From contig NZ_JAIVAH010000005.1 in NCBI RefSeq assembly GCF_020171745.1, positions 62,001 to 126,000 on the forward strand: 64,000 nt of DNA. Reading direction: 5' to 3'. Under the pieces are notes generated by a model. It had not been told where the DNA came from. It saw nothing but the letters and a program-made list of their open reading frames with translations, and searched no databases. Position 1 is the first letter of the stretch, and each line of letters opens with the position of its first letter. Origin of the DNA: Prescottella equi (lineage in GTDB: Bacteria > Actinomycetota > Actinomycetes > Mycobacteriales > Mycobacteriaceae). Both the position numbers and the translations under genes were made by a program. Below are positions 51,615-60,933 of this stretch, piece after piece.

Positions 51615-53073
51615 CCTTCGCCGCCGGAACCGTCAGTTGAACGATGTTGCGCGGGACAAGGAGTACCGCGATGAGGCTGGTGATCGCGATACCGGCAGAC
51701 ATGATCCATGCCAGGTGCATGCCCGTCGCCGAGTACAGCGGAACGCCGTCGGCAACCCGAGCAACGTTCGAATTCAAGACGATGAACACGACAACGGGCA
51801 GAATTGCACCCATCACGGATTGACTGGTTGCGACGATGCTTGCCGTAGACGCCTGCAGTTGCGGTGGCACGGTCTGGATCTGGAGGTTCGGAATGGAGCT
51901 GTAGGCCAGACCAGTTCCGAGGCCGGTGATGATTGCGCCCACCAGAACGATCCACCTGGTGTCCATCCCTGAAAGGACTACGAACGCACCCGTGGCCAGC
52001 AGCGTGGCACCCACTGCAAGGAGGATGCGCGGGGTGAGTCCGCGGCCGATCATCACACCGACGAGAACACCGCCGATGACTTGCGCGACACCGAGCGGCG
52101 ATTGAATGAGCGCGAAGCCTCGGGCGTCGACACCGAAACCGTACCCGAGGCCCAAGGACGCGGATGTCATGCACATCAACGGAAGGATTGTCGAGCTCAC
52201 CGTCGTGGAGCCGTACGCCGTACCTGCGGCGATCGCCGTCAGGCCGATTGACCGACGGGTCAGCAGTCGAAGATCGATCAGCGGCTCACTGATGACCGTC
52301 GCGGAGTAGATCCAGAGAGCGATCAGAACGGCGCCGAGGAGCAACAGGCCCAACGTTTTTCCCGATGTCCATCCCCAGTCCACACCGAAACTCACCGCAA
52401 CCAGGATGGCTCCGATGGCACCACCCAGCAGCGCAGCACCGATCAGGTCGATCTTGGACCGAAGGCGGTACGTCGACTCGTCCGTCGAGAGCTTGATGCA
52501 GATTCCCGCCACGATCAGGATGATCGTGAAGAACCAGAAGAGCGACCGCCATCCGTAGTCGTCGATGAGCCAACCTGTCAGAAATGGCGTCGCGATGCTG
52601 ACAATGCCCATGCCGCTGGTGGCGAGGGCAACCGACATGGCGACCGTCTTCGCCGGGTAGACGTCGCGAATGAGTGAGTATGTGAGGAACATGCACGATA
52701 CGAGCAAGCTCGACATCGCTCGCCCGATGAGTAGCAGCGCGAAGTTCGGGGCCACTGCCGAGACGAACGAACCGGCGGCCGCGACGAAAACGCAGATGAG
52801 CAGGACGCGACGTTTGCCGACCATGTCGGCGACCTTTCCCAAGGTGGGACTGATCACCGCGGCAATCAGGAGGAAGGCGGTCTGGACCCAGCCTCCCTGA
52901 TCGGTGTGAAAGTGAGTCATGATTGCCGGCAGCCCAGTCGAGATCATGCTGGCGTTCATGGTGAGTGCTTCGAGAAGTACGACGAGCGATATCAGAGACG
53001 AGATCAGTCGGAGAGACCAACCCTGTTCAAGGGCCTGGGGCTCGGGGGCGCCAGTTGATGCGCTGTGTGCCAT
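51559..53073 (-). CDS. DHA2-family MFS transporter (14 TM)
   Basis: 504 residues, about 14 helices, AAGGAAC before the ATG at 53073. STGLPAIMTHFHTDQGGWVQTAFLL and LGKVADMVGKRRVL are the first-helix and motif-A regions, and SGMGIVSIATPFLTGWLIDDYGWRSLFWF is motif C. The Asp of motif D1 is missing (ALTMNASMIS). As the last gene of the minus-strand ketone-oxidation cluster it could import the substrate or export an intermediate. Confidence 0.9.
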   Translation of the reverse strand: MAHSASTGAPEPQALEQGWSLRLISSLISLVVLLEALTMNASMISTGLPAIMTHFHTDQGGWVQTAFLLIAAVISPTLGKVADMVGKRRVLLICVFVAAAGSFVSAVAPNFALLLIGRAMSSLLVSCMFLTYSLIRDVYPAKTVAMSVALATSGMGIVSIATPFLTGWLIDDYGWRSLFWFFTIILIVAGICIKLSTDESTYRLRSKIDLIGAALLGGAIGAILVAVSFGVDWGWTSGKTLGLLLLGAVLIALWIYSATVISEPLIDLRLLTRRSIGLTAIAAGTAYGSTTVSSTILPLMCMTSASLGLGYGFGVDARGFALIQSPLGVAQVIGGVLVGVMIGRGLTPRILLAVGATLLATGAFVVLSGMDTRWIVLVGAIITGLGTGLAYSSIPNLQIQTVPPQLQASTASIVATSQSVMGAILPVVVFIVLNSNVARVADGVPLYSATGMHLAWIMSAGIAITSLIAVLLVPRNIVQLTVPAAKVDDVDLTAAVRPPAPAAG

Positions 53074-53379
53074 CGATGTTCCTTACACTCGTAGGTGAAG
53101 TACCTCGTGAGAATCGCGTTGTGGATATGCCTCGGGCCGGCACGGTGAGAGAGCCTGGTGCGTCCCTGTCCATTCGGCGCAGCTCGACAGAACCGGCGGC
53201 CCTGTCCGTCCGAACGCCGTCGGGCCACTGATCGAGATCTCGGATGCGGCGTGTGAGTGAGACCATGACGGCAAGGGTGTCCATCGCGTCATGTTGCGCA
53301 CCAGGAAAGTGCGAGAAATGAAATATGGTGATCGATTCGCGGCCGATGGCTTCCCGGGTCCCGTAATGCGACCGCCGCA
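53074..53379. other. 306-bp gap without a supported gene
   Basis: It lies between the esterase stop and the transporter start. Open frames exist on the minus strand (for example 53083-53301) but have no ribosome site and no recognisable protein pattern. It probably holds the leader and promoter of the transporter gene, or a decayed gene. Confidence 0.5.
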
Positions 53380-54258
53380 CTAGGGCTGTTCGGTGGCCTT
53401 GCCGGCTTCGATCGACCGGACGAACCGGGCACACGACTCGATGGAGGCGATGGAGACGCCTCGATCGGGGTAGATCAACGGCCACGTATGTCCCTGATCC
53501 GCAATCACTTCCAGCGTGCATGTGACGTTCACGGTCGCGAGCTTCCGCGTGAGTCCGAGAGCGTCGCCGACCAGCGCCTCGTGGCCGCCGACCTGGATCA
53601 AGGTGGGCGGGAAGCCGGTGTGGTCGGCCAGCAACGGTGAGACCAACGGGTCGCCCGCGGGGGCTCCCTGGAGATAGTCGTCCCGCGCCGACTCCGCGTT
53701 CGCCAGCGGAAAGAAGACGTCGGTCGCGGTCTCGTAGAACGGTGACGAGCAGTGCAGGTCGAGCCACGGCGACAGCAGCATCAACCCGTCGGGAGCGCGT
53801 ACGTAGCCGGCGCCCACGGCGACGACCACCGCCGCGGCCAGACCGGCGCCCGCCGAATCTCCGGCGACGACGATCGGCCCGGACGTCGTCGACGCGATCT
53901 CCTCGTAGACCGCGAGGGCATCGCGCAGTCCGGCTGGGAACGGGTTCTCCGGCGCGAGCCGATACCGCGGTACGACAACCGTCGCCCCGGCGCCCGCCGC
54001 CAGCTCCGCGGCATAGGCGTTGTACGCCTCCGGACTGCCCATTCGGTATCCGCCCCCGTGAAGGTAGAGGACGGTGGCGCGGTCTCCGGCGCGGATGGTT
54101 CGGCACGGTACGCCGGCGAGGTCCGTATCACCCGCCGTGACCCCCAGCGCGGTGTCGATTTCGGTTGCGGCGAACTTCGCACGGCGTTCCAGCAGTTCGG
54201 GGCTCGCCGGTCTACCGCCCCGCTCGGCGGGCAGCGAATCGTGCAGTTTCGTCGGCAT
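53380..54258 (-). CDS. Alpha/beta hydrolase fold-3 esterase (HSL family)
   Basis: 292 residues; GGGAGA before the ATG. HGGGY oxyanion motif, YRLAPENPFPAGL, nucleophile Ser in GDSAGAG, Asp in SPLLADHTGFPP-side region and a late His (DQGHTWPL) fit hormone-sensitive-lipase-type esterases. In a cluster with a Baeyer-Villiger monooxygenase it is a good candidate to hydrolyse the ester or lactone produced. Confidence 0.92.
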   Translation of the reverse strand: MPTKLHDSLPAERGGRPASPELLERRAKFAATEIDTALGVTAGDTDLAGVPCRTIRAGDRATVLYLHGGGYRMGSPEAYNAYAAELAAGAGATVVVPRYRLAPENPFPAGLRDALAVYEEIASTTSGPIVVAGDSAGAGLAAAVVVAVGAGYVRAPDGLMLLSPWLDLHCSSPFYETATDVFFPLANAESARDDYLQGAPAGDPLVSPLLADHTGFPPTLIQVGGHEALVGDALGLTRKLATVNVTCTLEVIADQGHTWPLIYPDRGVSIASIESCARFVRSIEAGKATEQP

Positions 54259-54290
54259 GTATTCTCCCGCAATTGTTTACGAAGCGATGA

Positions 54291-55223
54291 TCACGAGGGC
54301 GCGATCTCGACGAGCTTGTCCGGATGGCGAACTGCGATTGTCCGGCGGAGACCCTCACGCCAGTCCACCGTGCACGGTCCCGTGATGGACAAGCGCCGAC
54401 TCGTGTCCGCGATCGAACCCCGCAGTGTCCCCTCGATCGGAACCACGCCGACGGTCGCATCGACGCCCATCAACTCGCCGGCGTATGTCGCCCACTCCTG
54501 GACGCTGACCGGTTCGTCGCCGGCCCAGTTGACGATGGTTGCGGGAACCGTCGCCGCTTGGAGCAGGCTGCTGACCTGGCTGTTGATATCGTCTTCGAAG
54601 ATCGGGCTGTACATGCACGGGTCCCAGCGCGTGGTGACCTGTCGTCCGGCGGCGATCGCGTCGACGTGCAGGGCGGGCAGGCCGCCGTTCGGTCCATACG
54701 ATGCGTTCATACGCGCAATCGTCACCGGCACTCCGAAAGCCCGCGCGGCGAGGCGCGCGGTCGCCTCTTGGCCGATCTTCGACACCGAGTAGGTGGGGCT
54801 GTGAGTGCTGTTGCACTCGCCGAGCGGCGATTCCTCGGTGAACACGTACATCGGGTCTTCCTGCGGGCGGTAGACGGAATGAGTCGACATCACCAGCGCG
54901 CCGCGCGCATTCCGGCAGTGCTGAAGCAGCAGCCCGGTGCCTTCGGCGTTGTCGCGCAGAGCCGTGTCGTAGTCCCAGCCCGGAGCTTGATTCGCCGCCA
55001 GGTGCACGACGTAAGTGAAGTCCGTTGGGAGGTCTGCGAAGTCGCCGCTGCCGACATCGCCCTTCACCGGGGTGATCCCCACGTCGACGAGCCGCTGCCG
55101 GTCTTCCGGCTTGCTGAACCGCGCCAGTCCCCAGACCTCGTTGTCCGCGCCCAGCTCGCGCGCGATCGGGAACGCGATCTGCCCGGCCGCTCCTGTCACC
55201 AGGATCTTCTCACCGCTCAGCAT
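54291..55223 (-). CDS. NAD-dependent epimerase/dehydratase-like extended SDR
   Basis: 310 residues. ILVTGAAGQIAFPIAREL is the nucleotide-binding motif; VVHLAANQ, STHSVY and the YSVSK Tyr/Lys pair form the active site. The C-terminal substrate domain (WAGDEPVSVQEWATYAGEL) is typical of extended SDRs. It could be a dehydrogenase or reductase acting on a hydroxy or keto intermediate; the reaction cannot be fixed from sequence. Confidence 0.85.
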   Translation of the reverse strand: MLSGEKILVTGAAGQIAFPIARELGADNEVWGLARFSKPEDRQRLVDVGITPVKGDVGSGDFADLPTDFTYVVHLAANQAPGWDYDTALRDNAEGTGLLLQHCRNARGALVMSTHSVYRPQEDPMYVFTEESPLGECNSTHSPTYSVSKIGQEATARLAARAFGVPVTIARMNASYGPNGGLPALHVDAIAAGRQVTTRWDPCMYSPIFEDDINSQVSSLLQAATVPATIVNWAGDEPVSVQEWATYAGELMGVDATVGVVPIEGTLRGSIADTSRRLSITGPCTVDWREGLRRTIAVRHPDKLVEIAPS

Positions 55224-55312
55224 TCTTCACTGACCTCACAGATGTACGGGACGAGTACCGGCTCGTCGTGTCTCGGATTCGCCGCGCCCGATGATGAGCG
55301 CGAGTGCAGATA

Positions 55313-55346
55313 CGGATGCGCGGGCACAACTGCGCCCGCGCATCCG
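55313..55346 (-). terminator. Hairpin between the EthD-like and SDR genes
   Basis: CGGATGCGCGGGC pairs with GCCCGCGCATCCG (13 bp, 8-base loop). It lies 7 bp after the EthD-like stop on the minus strand. No T-run; it could end transcription or protect the upstream part of the operon mRNA. Confidence 0.65.
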
Positions 55347-55352
55347 CGATGA

Positions 55353-56147
55353 TCACCAGAGTTGATCGGTGTACTTGTCTGTTCCGACCTCGGTCGGAAC
55401 GAACGGCGACGCGAAGGTGACTCGCCCGGCACCGGACTCCTCGACGGCGGCGGCGTAGTCGACGATGTGCTGCCAGCTCTCGACCGGATCGCCCTCGAGG
55501 AAGCACAGCTGCATGATGCGCTCGGTGGTTCCGCCGTCGTTACCCATCTTCATCGGCACGTTGTGATCGGCGGGCCAGGGCTTCATCCGCCAGCTGCTCA
55601 CCAGGTCGACAGCACCGGTGCCCAGTAGCGCCTTGACCGGTACGCCGTTGATGGTCTCGATGGCGGCAGTGCGATCGACGCCCTCGGCCGGCTCGATCAT
55701 CACCGTGACGAGTCCGCGGTAGTTGTGGTCGAGCGCGAGTTCGAGGGGCACGCCGTCTGCCTGCGCCGAGACGTTCGAGTCCGGCAGATACTGGCTGGTG
55801 TGCACGTGCTCACGTTCGGGGAAACCACGGCCGGCGGCGTACAGCGCGCCGACCTGGGTGCGGGCCCATGCCTCGGCATCTTCCATCTCGGGCTCGTGGA
55901 CCCAGTACGTCGCGAGGTACGAGCCGTCCTCGGTCTTGGTCGCGACCGGACCCGTCTCCGGGAAGCGCAGATCCTTGAGGTGCTTCGGCGCGACCCAACG
56001 GCGCCCGGCGAACCAGCCGGGGCCGATCATGCAGCCCGCGTAGATGTGATCCCGCTCGTACCAGCGGTTGTAGGCGACTTCGTGCCCGCGCGTGGGGTCG
56101 ACCATCGTGAAGAGCATCTGGCCGATCTTGACCGGTGCCTCCGTCAT
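55353..56147 (-). CDS. Dimeric alpha/beta-barrel (EthD-like) protein of unknown function
   Basis: 264 residues with AAGGAG before the ATG. MVDPTRGHEVAYNRWYERDH resembles the EthD/Dabb-type ferredoxin-like fold, with conserved Tyr-Asn-x-Trp-Tyr and a following His. The second half (DHNYRGLVTVMIEPAEGVDR, LVSSWRMKPWP) may be another copy of the fold. Such proteins are found beside cytochrome P450s and monooxygenases and are often needed for degradation without a known reaction. Directly behind the BVMO gene. Confidence 0.65.
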   Translation of the reverse strand: MTEAPVKIGQMLFTMVDPTRGHEVAYNRWYERDHIYAGCMIGPGWFAGRRWVAPKHLKDLRFPETGPVATKTEDGSYLATYWVHEPEMEDAEAWARTQVGALYAAGRGFPEREHVHTSQYLPDSNVSAQADGVPLELALDHNYRGLVTVMIEPAEGVDRTAAIETINGVPVKALLGTGAVDLVSSWRMKPWPADHNVPMKMGNDGGTTERIMQLCFLEGDPVESWQHIVDYAAAVEESGAGRVTFASPFVPTEVGTDKYTDQLW

Positions 56148-56192
56148 CTTCTGTCTCCTTGGTAGTGATGAATGCTTGTCGGCAGCACGGAC

Positions 56193-58034
56193 TCAGTGCG
56201 AAGTGACGAGGCCTTCGAGCCTGCCGTCCCCGCGCCATTTCTCGAGCAGTTCGAAGTACTGGAAGCCCGGCACGTAGACACCGGACACCAGCGGGTTTCG
56301 CGCGTCGGCGATCTTTCCTTCGTTGTTGTAGAGACCGGGAGTGCAGGTGAGCAGCCAGTCGGTGCGGGTCGCGGTCTGATCGCTCATGACCTTGCCCCAC
56401 GCTTCCTCGGCTTCGGCCGTCGGCTCGATCGTCCGCGCGCCCGACGAGACGCACTGGTCGATCACGTACATCATGTGGGCCGCCTGCTCGTCGATCAGGT
56501 GGGCGATGTTCGTGATGGTCGCGGTCTGCGTGAAGCCGAGCAGGAACAGATTCGGGAAGTCCTTCGACAGGAATCCGTGCAACGTGCTGATGCCATCCGC
56601 GAATTTCTTGGAAAGCCGGTTTCCGTTGCGGCCGAGCACGTCATAGCCCGCCTTGTCCGTCCACGTGCGTCCGCCCTGGAAGCCGGTCGCGTAGACGATC
56701 AGGTCGAACTCGCGTTCCTGACCGTCCGCCACGATCCCGGTCTCGGTGATCCGCTCGATCGGAGTGCTCGCCGTGTCGACGATGTCGACCGAGTCCTTGT
56801 TGAACGCGAGCAGGTACTCGTCGCTGAAGCCCGGACGCTTGCACATCGTGCGGTAGTAGGTCTTGAGCTTCTCGGCCTTCGACTTGTCCTCGACGACGGC
56901 GTCGACCCGGTCGCGGAGCATCTCGTTCCACTCGTAGTCCGAGCGTTCCAACGCATCGACGTACTGCTCGAGGGTCGGATTGTCCCCGCCGGCCGAGTAC
57001 ACGGCGTCCATCTGGTACTTGGCGAACTTGACCCAGCCGTCGTCGACGTCGCTGACCGTGGCACGGTCCTGCACGCACTTGTCGAACGCCGCGCGGCGCT
57101 CCCGCTGCCATCCGGGCTCGAGCGACTTGAACCAATCGACGTCCGTCTGTGCGTTCTGACGCGGCATCACCTGCGTGGGCGTGCGCTGGTAGACGACGAC
57201 TTCGTCGGCGTACTCCGCAAGCTGTGGGATCACCTGCAGGCCGGTAGCGCCGGTGCCGATGATCGCGACCTTCTTACCGCGCAGACGGTCGAGGTTTCCG
57301 CTGTCGTCGCCACCGGTGTACTCGTAGTCCCAGCGGCTCGTGTGGAAGCTGTGACCAGCGAAGGTTTCGATTCCGGGGATGCCGGGCAGATGCGGACGCA
57401 TGAACAGACCGCTCTGAGTGGCGACGAAGCGCGCCCGGAACTCGTCGCCGTTGTCGGTCCGGACGATCCAACGAGCAGCGTCCTCGTCCCACTCCATGCC
57501 GGTGACACGCGTCTGGAACAGGGCGTGGTCGTACAGACCGTACTTCTGAGCCACTGACTGGCAGTAGGCGAAGATCTCGCTGCCCCGGACGTACCGCTCG
57601 GTGGGAACGTAGCCGGTCTCCTCCAGGTACGGCAGGTAGATGTACGACTCGACGTCGCATCGGACACCGGGATACCGGTTCCAGTACCAGGTTCCACCGA
57701 AATCGCCGGCGACGTCCAGGATCTTGTAGTTCGAGATCCCGATCTTCTCGAGCTCGATGCCTGCGGTCATCCCCATGAACCCGGCACCGACCACGAGCAC
57801 GTCCAGATCGAGTGACATCGGACCCGACTCGCGCGGACCGTCGATGTGCGGATCGGCGTCGAACTCCGAGAACTTTCCGATGAAGTCGATCGCCTGGAAC
57901 TGGTCGGCGCCGTCCTTCGTCAGCCGCTTGTCGCGCTCGGCCGCATACTTCTCGCGGAACAAGTCCAGCCGATCGACCTTGCGGGAGGGGACAAAGGAAT
58001 GAGGATCGGAGATACCGACATTTCGTTCGTTCAT
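56193..58034 (-). CDS. Baeyer-Villiger flavin monooxygenase
   Basis: 613 residues. FAD motif GAGFMG at 83-88, GGTWYWNRYPGVRCDVES, the BVMO fingerprint FAGHSFHTSRWD at 225-236 and a second Rossmann motif GTGATG at 260-265 (NADPH) are all present. An extra 75-residue N-terminal arm resembles longer BVMOs such as cyclopentadecanone or steroid/acetone-type enzymes more than cyclohexanone monooxygenase. It inserts oxygen beside a ketone to give an ester or lactone using NADPH and O2. Neighbouring hydrolases could open the product. Confidence 0.94.
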   Translation of the reverse strand: MNERNVGISDPHSFVPSRKVDRLDLFREKYAAERDKRLTKDGADQFQAIDFIGKFSEFDADPHIDGPRESGPMSLDLDVLVVGAGFMGMTAGIELEKIGISNYKILDVAGDFGGTWYWNRYPGVRCDVESYIYLPYLEETGYVPTERYVRGSEIFAYCQSVAQKYGLYDHALFQTRVTGMEWDEDAARWIVRTDNGDEFRARFVATQSGLFMRPHLPGIPGIETFAGHSFHTSRWDYEYTGGDDSGNLDRLRGKKVAIIGTGATGLQVIPQLAEYADEVVVYQRTPTQVMPRQNAQTDVDWFKSLEPGWQRERRAAFDKCVQDRATVSDVDDGWVKFAKYQMDAVYSAGGDNPTLEQYVDALERSDYEWNEMLRDRVDAVVEDKSKAEKLKTYYRTMCKRPGFSDEYLLAFNKDSVDIVDTASTPIERITETGIVADGQEREFDLIVYATGFQGGRTWTDKAGYDVLGRNGNRLSKKFADGISTLHGFLSKDFPNLFLLGFTQTATITNIAHLIDEQAAHMMYVIDQCVSSGARTIEPTAEAEEAWGKVMSDQTATRTDWLLTCTPGLYNNEGKIADARNPLVSGVYVPGFQYFELLEKWRGDGRLEGLVTSH

Positions 58035-58103
58035 GGGGTGAGTCCTAAAGGGAGTCTTTGTGCGTGGTGACGGAGCCGAGGTCTCGTTCGACGTGGACCG
58101 AGC

Positions 58104-58565
58104 TCACCAAGCAGTGCCTGCGGGGATGAACATGAACTCGACCCGGTTGCCATCGGGATCGGCGACGAAGACGTACTGCGCGGCCTGAGGATCGTCCAGC
58201 CCGACGCGAGTGTCGGGCACGAGCGTGCCGCCGAACTCCACCATCGCCTCGGCGGCGGCATCGATGTCGTCCGCGAAGAACGACAGATGGGTGAGTCCGA
58301 GATTGTTACGACGGTGGTGGGGCTTGCCGATCACGCCGGGCTTGCTGTACGCCAACAGCTCGAACCGCAGCCCGCCCTTCTCGATAATGGTCGCGGTGAG
58401 GCTGCACGGTGCGTCAACCTCGGGGATCTGCTCGTCGAGCTCGTAGTGAGCCACCTCGGTGAATCCGAGACCGTCGCGGTAGAAGCGCAGAGCGCGCTCC
58501 AGATCCGACACACAGAGGCCGACGTGCGACGAGCGGTAGGTACTGGCAGCTGCATTCTGAGTCAT
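58104..58565 (-). CDS. VOC-superfamily (glyoxalase/dioxygenase-like) protein
   Basis: 153 residues, AGAGGA before the ATG. SSHVGLCVSDLERALRFYRD opens the first beta-alpha-beta unit with a possible metal His; LGLTHLSFFADDIDAA and FVADPDGNRVEFMFIP close the second with a Glu. The fold covers lyases, epimerases, dioxygenases and resistance proteins; within this cluster a lyase or isomerase step is possible. Confidence 0.85.
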   Translation of the reverse strand: MTQNAAASTYRSSHVGLCVSDLERALRFYRDGLGFTEVAHYELDEQIPEVDAPCSLTATIIEKGGLRFELLAYSKPGVIGKPHHRRNNLGLTHLSFFADDIDAAAEAMVEFGGTLVPDTRVGLDDPQAAQYVFVADPDGNRVEFMFIPAGTAW

Positions 58566-58609
58566 TGTGGCGATTCCTCTCGATCCGAATCAGTGGGTGG
58601 TCGGGGCGA

Positions 58610-59500
58610 TCAGCCGACAGCGACCGGGGTGACGGGGCTTGCGGTACCGCCGGTGATGTCGAGCGCTCCGATGGTGAGCAGGAACTCGTGGCACTTGTCC
58701 GCCGCCAGTTCCTCGAGGTGAAGGTTCTCGACGAGATGGATTCCGTTGTCGACGAGCAGCACGATGTGTCCGCCGAGGTACACGTCCTGATCGAACGGGA
58801 TCGCCTCGACGGCCGAGTTGTCCGACCCCACCAGCGCGACATCGCATTCGGCGAGGTACGTGGCCGCATCGATGCCGATCCCCGGCTGGGGAAGCAGCTC
58901 TCCCTGCGACTGCATGAAATCCGCGAGCCATCCGGTGCGGATCAGCACGAGGTCGCCCGGGGCGAGGGTGATGCCCTGCTGGTCGAGCGCCTGCGCCAGC
59001 TCCTCGCGGGTGATCACATGCCCGGCGGGTAGAACGTCGACGCCCTTCGACGCCGCGACGTCGATGAGCACACCGCGACCGACGATCGGATCGACATTCT
59101 CGATTCCGCACTTGTCGGCGCCGGAGTACGGGCTGACCCCGTCGTGCGGATGGCCGTTGTAGATCTTGTACTCGGAGTACACGTGGCACAGCGCGTCCAT
59201 GTGAGTCGAGGTGTGCGAGGGCATGATCAGCTGATCCTCATGGGCGCCTACGCCCGGAACGCCGCCGTTCGCACGTGCCATCGCCTCGTCGCTGTGATTG
59301 GTCATCGTCAATCGCTGTGGAGTGCCGCGGTACTCCATGTTCGGAACGCCGGAGCGCTGGATCGGGATGCCGAGGCTGTATCGCTTGCCCGTCCGAGGGA
59401 TTCGCAGAGCCGCCAGCACGGTTTCCTGCGTCAGCAGATTGAGCGCACCCTTCTCGTCCGATTCGCCCCATCGCCCCCAGTTCGACTTGCGTGCACTCAC
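58610..59500 (-). CDS. Cyclase-family (kynurenine formamidase-like) metal-dependent hydrolase
   Basis: 296 residues from a GTG at 59500 with a clear AAGGAG; an ATG at 59524 lacks a site. NWGRWGESDEKGALNLLT and the metal motif SHTSTHMDALCH (HxxTHxD) are those of the cyclase/KynB family; VLIRTGW and LGGHIVLLVDNGIHLVENL are also typical. Members hydrolyse amides, esters or lactones. Here opening of a BVMO-made lactone is an attractive but unproved role. First gene of the minus-strand run behind the promoter gap at 59501-59877. Confidence 0.9.
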   Translation of the reverse strand: MSARKSNWGRWGESDEKGALNLLTQETVLAALRIPRTGKRYSLGIPIQRSGVPNMEYRGTPQRLTMTNHSDEAMARANGGVPGVGAHEDQLIMPSHTSTHMDALCHVYSEYKIYNGHPHDGVSPYSGADKCGIENVDPIVGRGVLIDVAASKGVDVLPAGHVITREELAQALDQQGITLAPGDLVLIRTGWLADFMQSQGELLPQPGIGIDAATYLAECDVALVGSDNSAVEAIPFDQDVYLGGHIVLLVDNGIHLVENLHLEELAADKCHEFLLTIGALDITGGTASPVTPVAVG

Positions 59501-59626
59501 ATTGGCTCCTTGTTCGTCGATCATGTCGATCTTCCCGGCGATTGTTTCCTGGCGAAGTTGGCGCCTTCACGCGCCTCTCGCACAGCGGGACTTTGATATG
59601 AGTGGGGACACCCGAGCGGGGTCACC

Positions 59627-59656
59627 GTGACCAGAGTCACTGTAGCCAGTGGCTAC
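59627..59656. promoter_or_regulatory. Two inverted repeats in the 377-bp gap before the BVMO-cluster genes
   Basis: GTGAC-CAGA-GTCAC (59627-59640) is followed at once by GTAGCCA-G-TGGCTAC (59642-59656), a perfect 7-1-7 palindrome. They lie 127-156 bp upstream of the cyclase-family start. Adjacent symmetric sites suggest operators for a dimeric regulator, not encoded nearby. The rest of the gap (59501-59877) shows no gene. Confidence 0.6.
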
Positions 59657-59877
59657 CGCTTCGTCAACAGTTTCGCAGCCCGCGCCGACGGGGACAGTGC
59701 AGCTCGACTGACAAGGACGGCCGGCACACCCGTTCCGGGGACATGAGCTCGCCGCATCCGTCGACGAACTCCTCTGCAGCCGCCAAGGATCACCTGAGTA
59801 CTCAAGCGGGCCAACACGATTACGGATCCTCCGGCGGTAGTCATCGGCCTGCTCGTCCGACGCGCTCGGCCGCCGAT

Positions 59878-60930
59878 TCAGGTACGAGCGAAATCGATCA
59901 CGGCACGGCCGCGCAGTGAGCCGTCTCGAAGCTTGCCGTAGGCCGTCTCGATGTCGTCGGGTGAGAACACCTCGACCGGGCTCTGGATCATTCCACGCCG
60001 AGCCAGCGCCATCACCGATTCGAGATCGCTCACGGTCGATCCCTGATATGTGAATACCTCGCCGTCACGCGGCAGCAGGTGGAACCACTCGCCGGGCGTC
60101 GCGAGACGCCCGCCGCCCGCACCGACCAGACCATACTTGCCGCCGGGCCGCACGGCGGCAATGCCGGTCGCGATGGTCTGGTCGATCCCGACGAAGTCCA
60201 GGAGCGCGTCGGCCCCTCGGCCGTCGGTCAGCTCGCGGATCCGATCGAGAGTCGAGTCGTTCACGCCCTCGAACGTCTCGTGGGCACCGAGTTCTCGCGC
60301 CATTGCGAGCTTCTCCGTCGACATGTCGACGGAGACCACGAAGGCGGGACTCACGACGCGGAGGAACTGGATGGCAAAGGATCCCAACCCGCCCGCACCG
60401 AACACGACGACGGTCGACTCAGGCGTCAACGATCCCCGGATGCGGTCGACCCCGTGGTAGGCGGTGGAGCCCGCATCGCCGAGCGGAGCGGCGTGGATCG
60501 GGTCGAGCCCGCCGAGCGGCACGATGTCACGTGCATTCTTCACGAGCACGAAGTCGGCCAGTCCGCCGTCGTCGCCGAACCCACGGCCGGAGCCTGCCTT
60601 GCTGCAGTTGTTGGGGGCGCCGCGCAGGCAGTACCAGCACCGTCCGCAACTGCTCGCGGGCAGGACCACGACGGGCTCGCCCACGCTCAGATGATCGACG
60701 CCCTCACCCAGTACCGCAACCTCTCCAGCGATCTCGTGACCGAGACTGAACGGGAACTTCCACCCAGCCGGTTCGACCGCGGCCGCAGGCATCTCCTGCA
60801 TGTCGAGATCGGAACGGCACAGTCCGACGGCGGACACCCGAAGCACCACCTCCCCCGGGCCCGGAGTCGGCTCGGGAGCGTCGTCCCATGTCGGTGCAGT
60901 CAACGGTGCCATTATCCGGAAAGCGCGCAT
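59878..60930 (-). CDS. Zinc-dependent alcohol dehydrogenase (MDR superfamily)
   Basis: 350 residues; GAGGA before the ATG. Catalytic zinc ligands Cys38 (GLCRSD), His65-Glu66 (GHEIAG) and Asp152 (LGDAGSTAYH); structural zinc Cys95, Cys98, Cys101 and Cys109 (CGRCWYC). GAGGLG binds the nucleotide. It probably oxidises a secondary or cyclic alcohol to the ketone used by the monooxygenase. The gene starts 3 bp after the LLM gene, so they are co-transcribed. Confidence 0.93.
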   Translation of the reverse strand: MRAFRIMAPLTAPTWDDAPEPTPGPGEVVLRVSAVGLCRSDLDMQEMPAAAVEPAGWKFPFSLGHEIAGEVAVLGEGVDHLSVGEPVVVLPASSCGRCWYCLRGAPNNCSKAGSGRGFGDDGGLADFVLVKNARDIVPLGGLDPIHAAPLGDAGSTAYHGVDRIRGSLTPESTVVVFGAGGLGSFAIQFLRVVSPAFVVSVDMSTEKLAMARELGAHETFEGVNDSTLDRIRELTDGRGADALLDFVGIDQTIATGIAAVRPGGKYGLVGAGGGRLATPGEWFHLLPRDGEVFTYQGSTVSDLESVMALARRGMIQSPVEVFSPDDIETAYGKLRDGSLRGRAVIDFART

Positions 60931-60933
60931 TCC

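Noticed and set aside
53083-53301. 72-codon frame between the esterase and the DHA2 transporter
   Set aside because: No ribosome site, no recognisable motif, and it overlaps the likely transporter leader.
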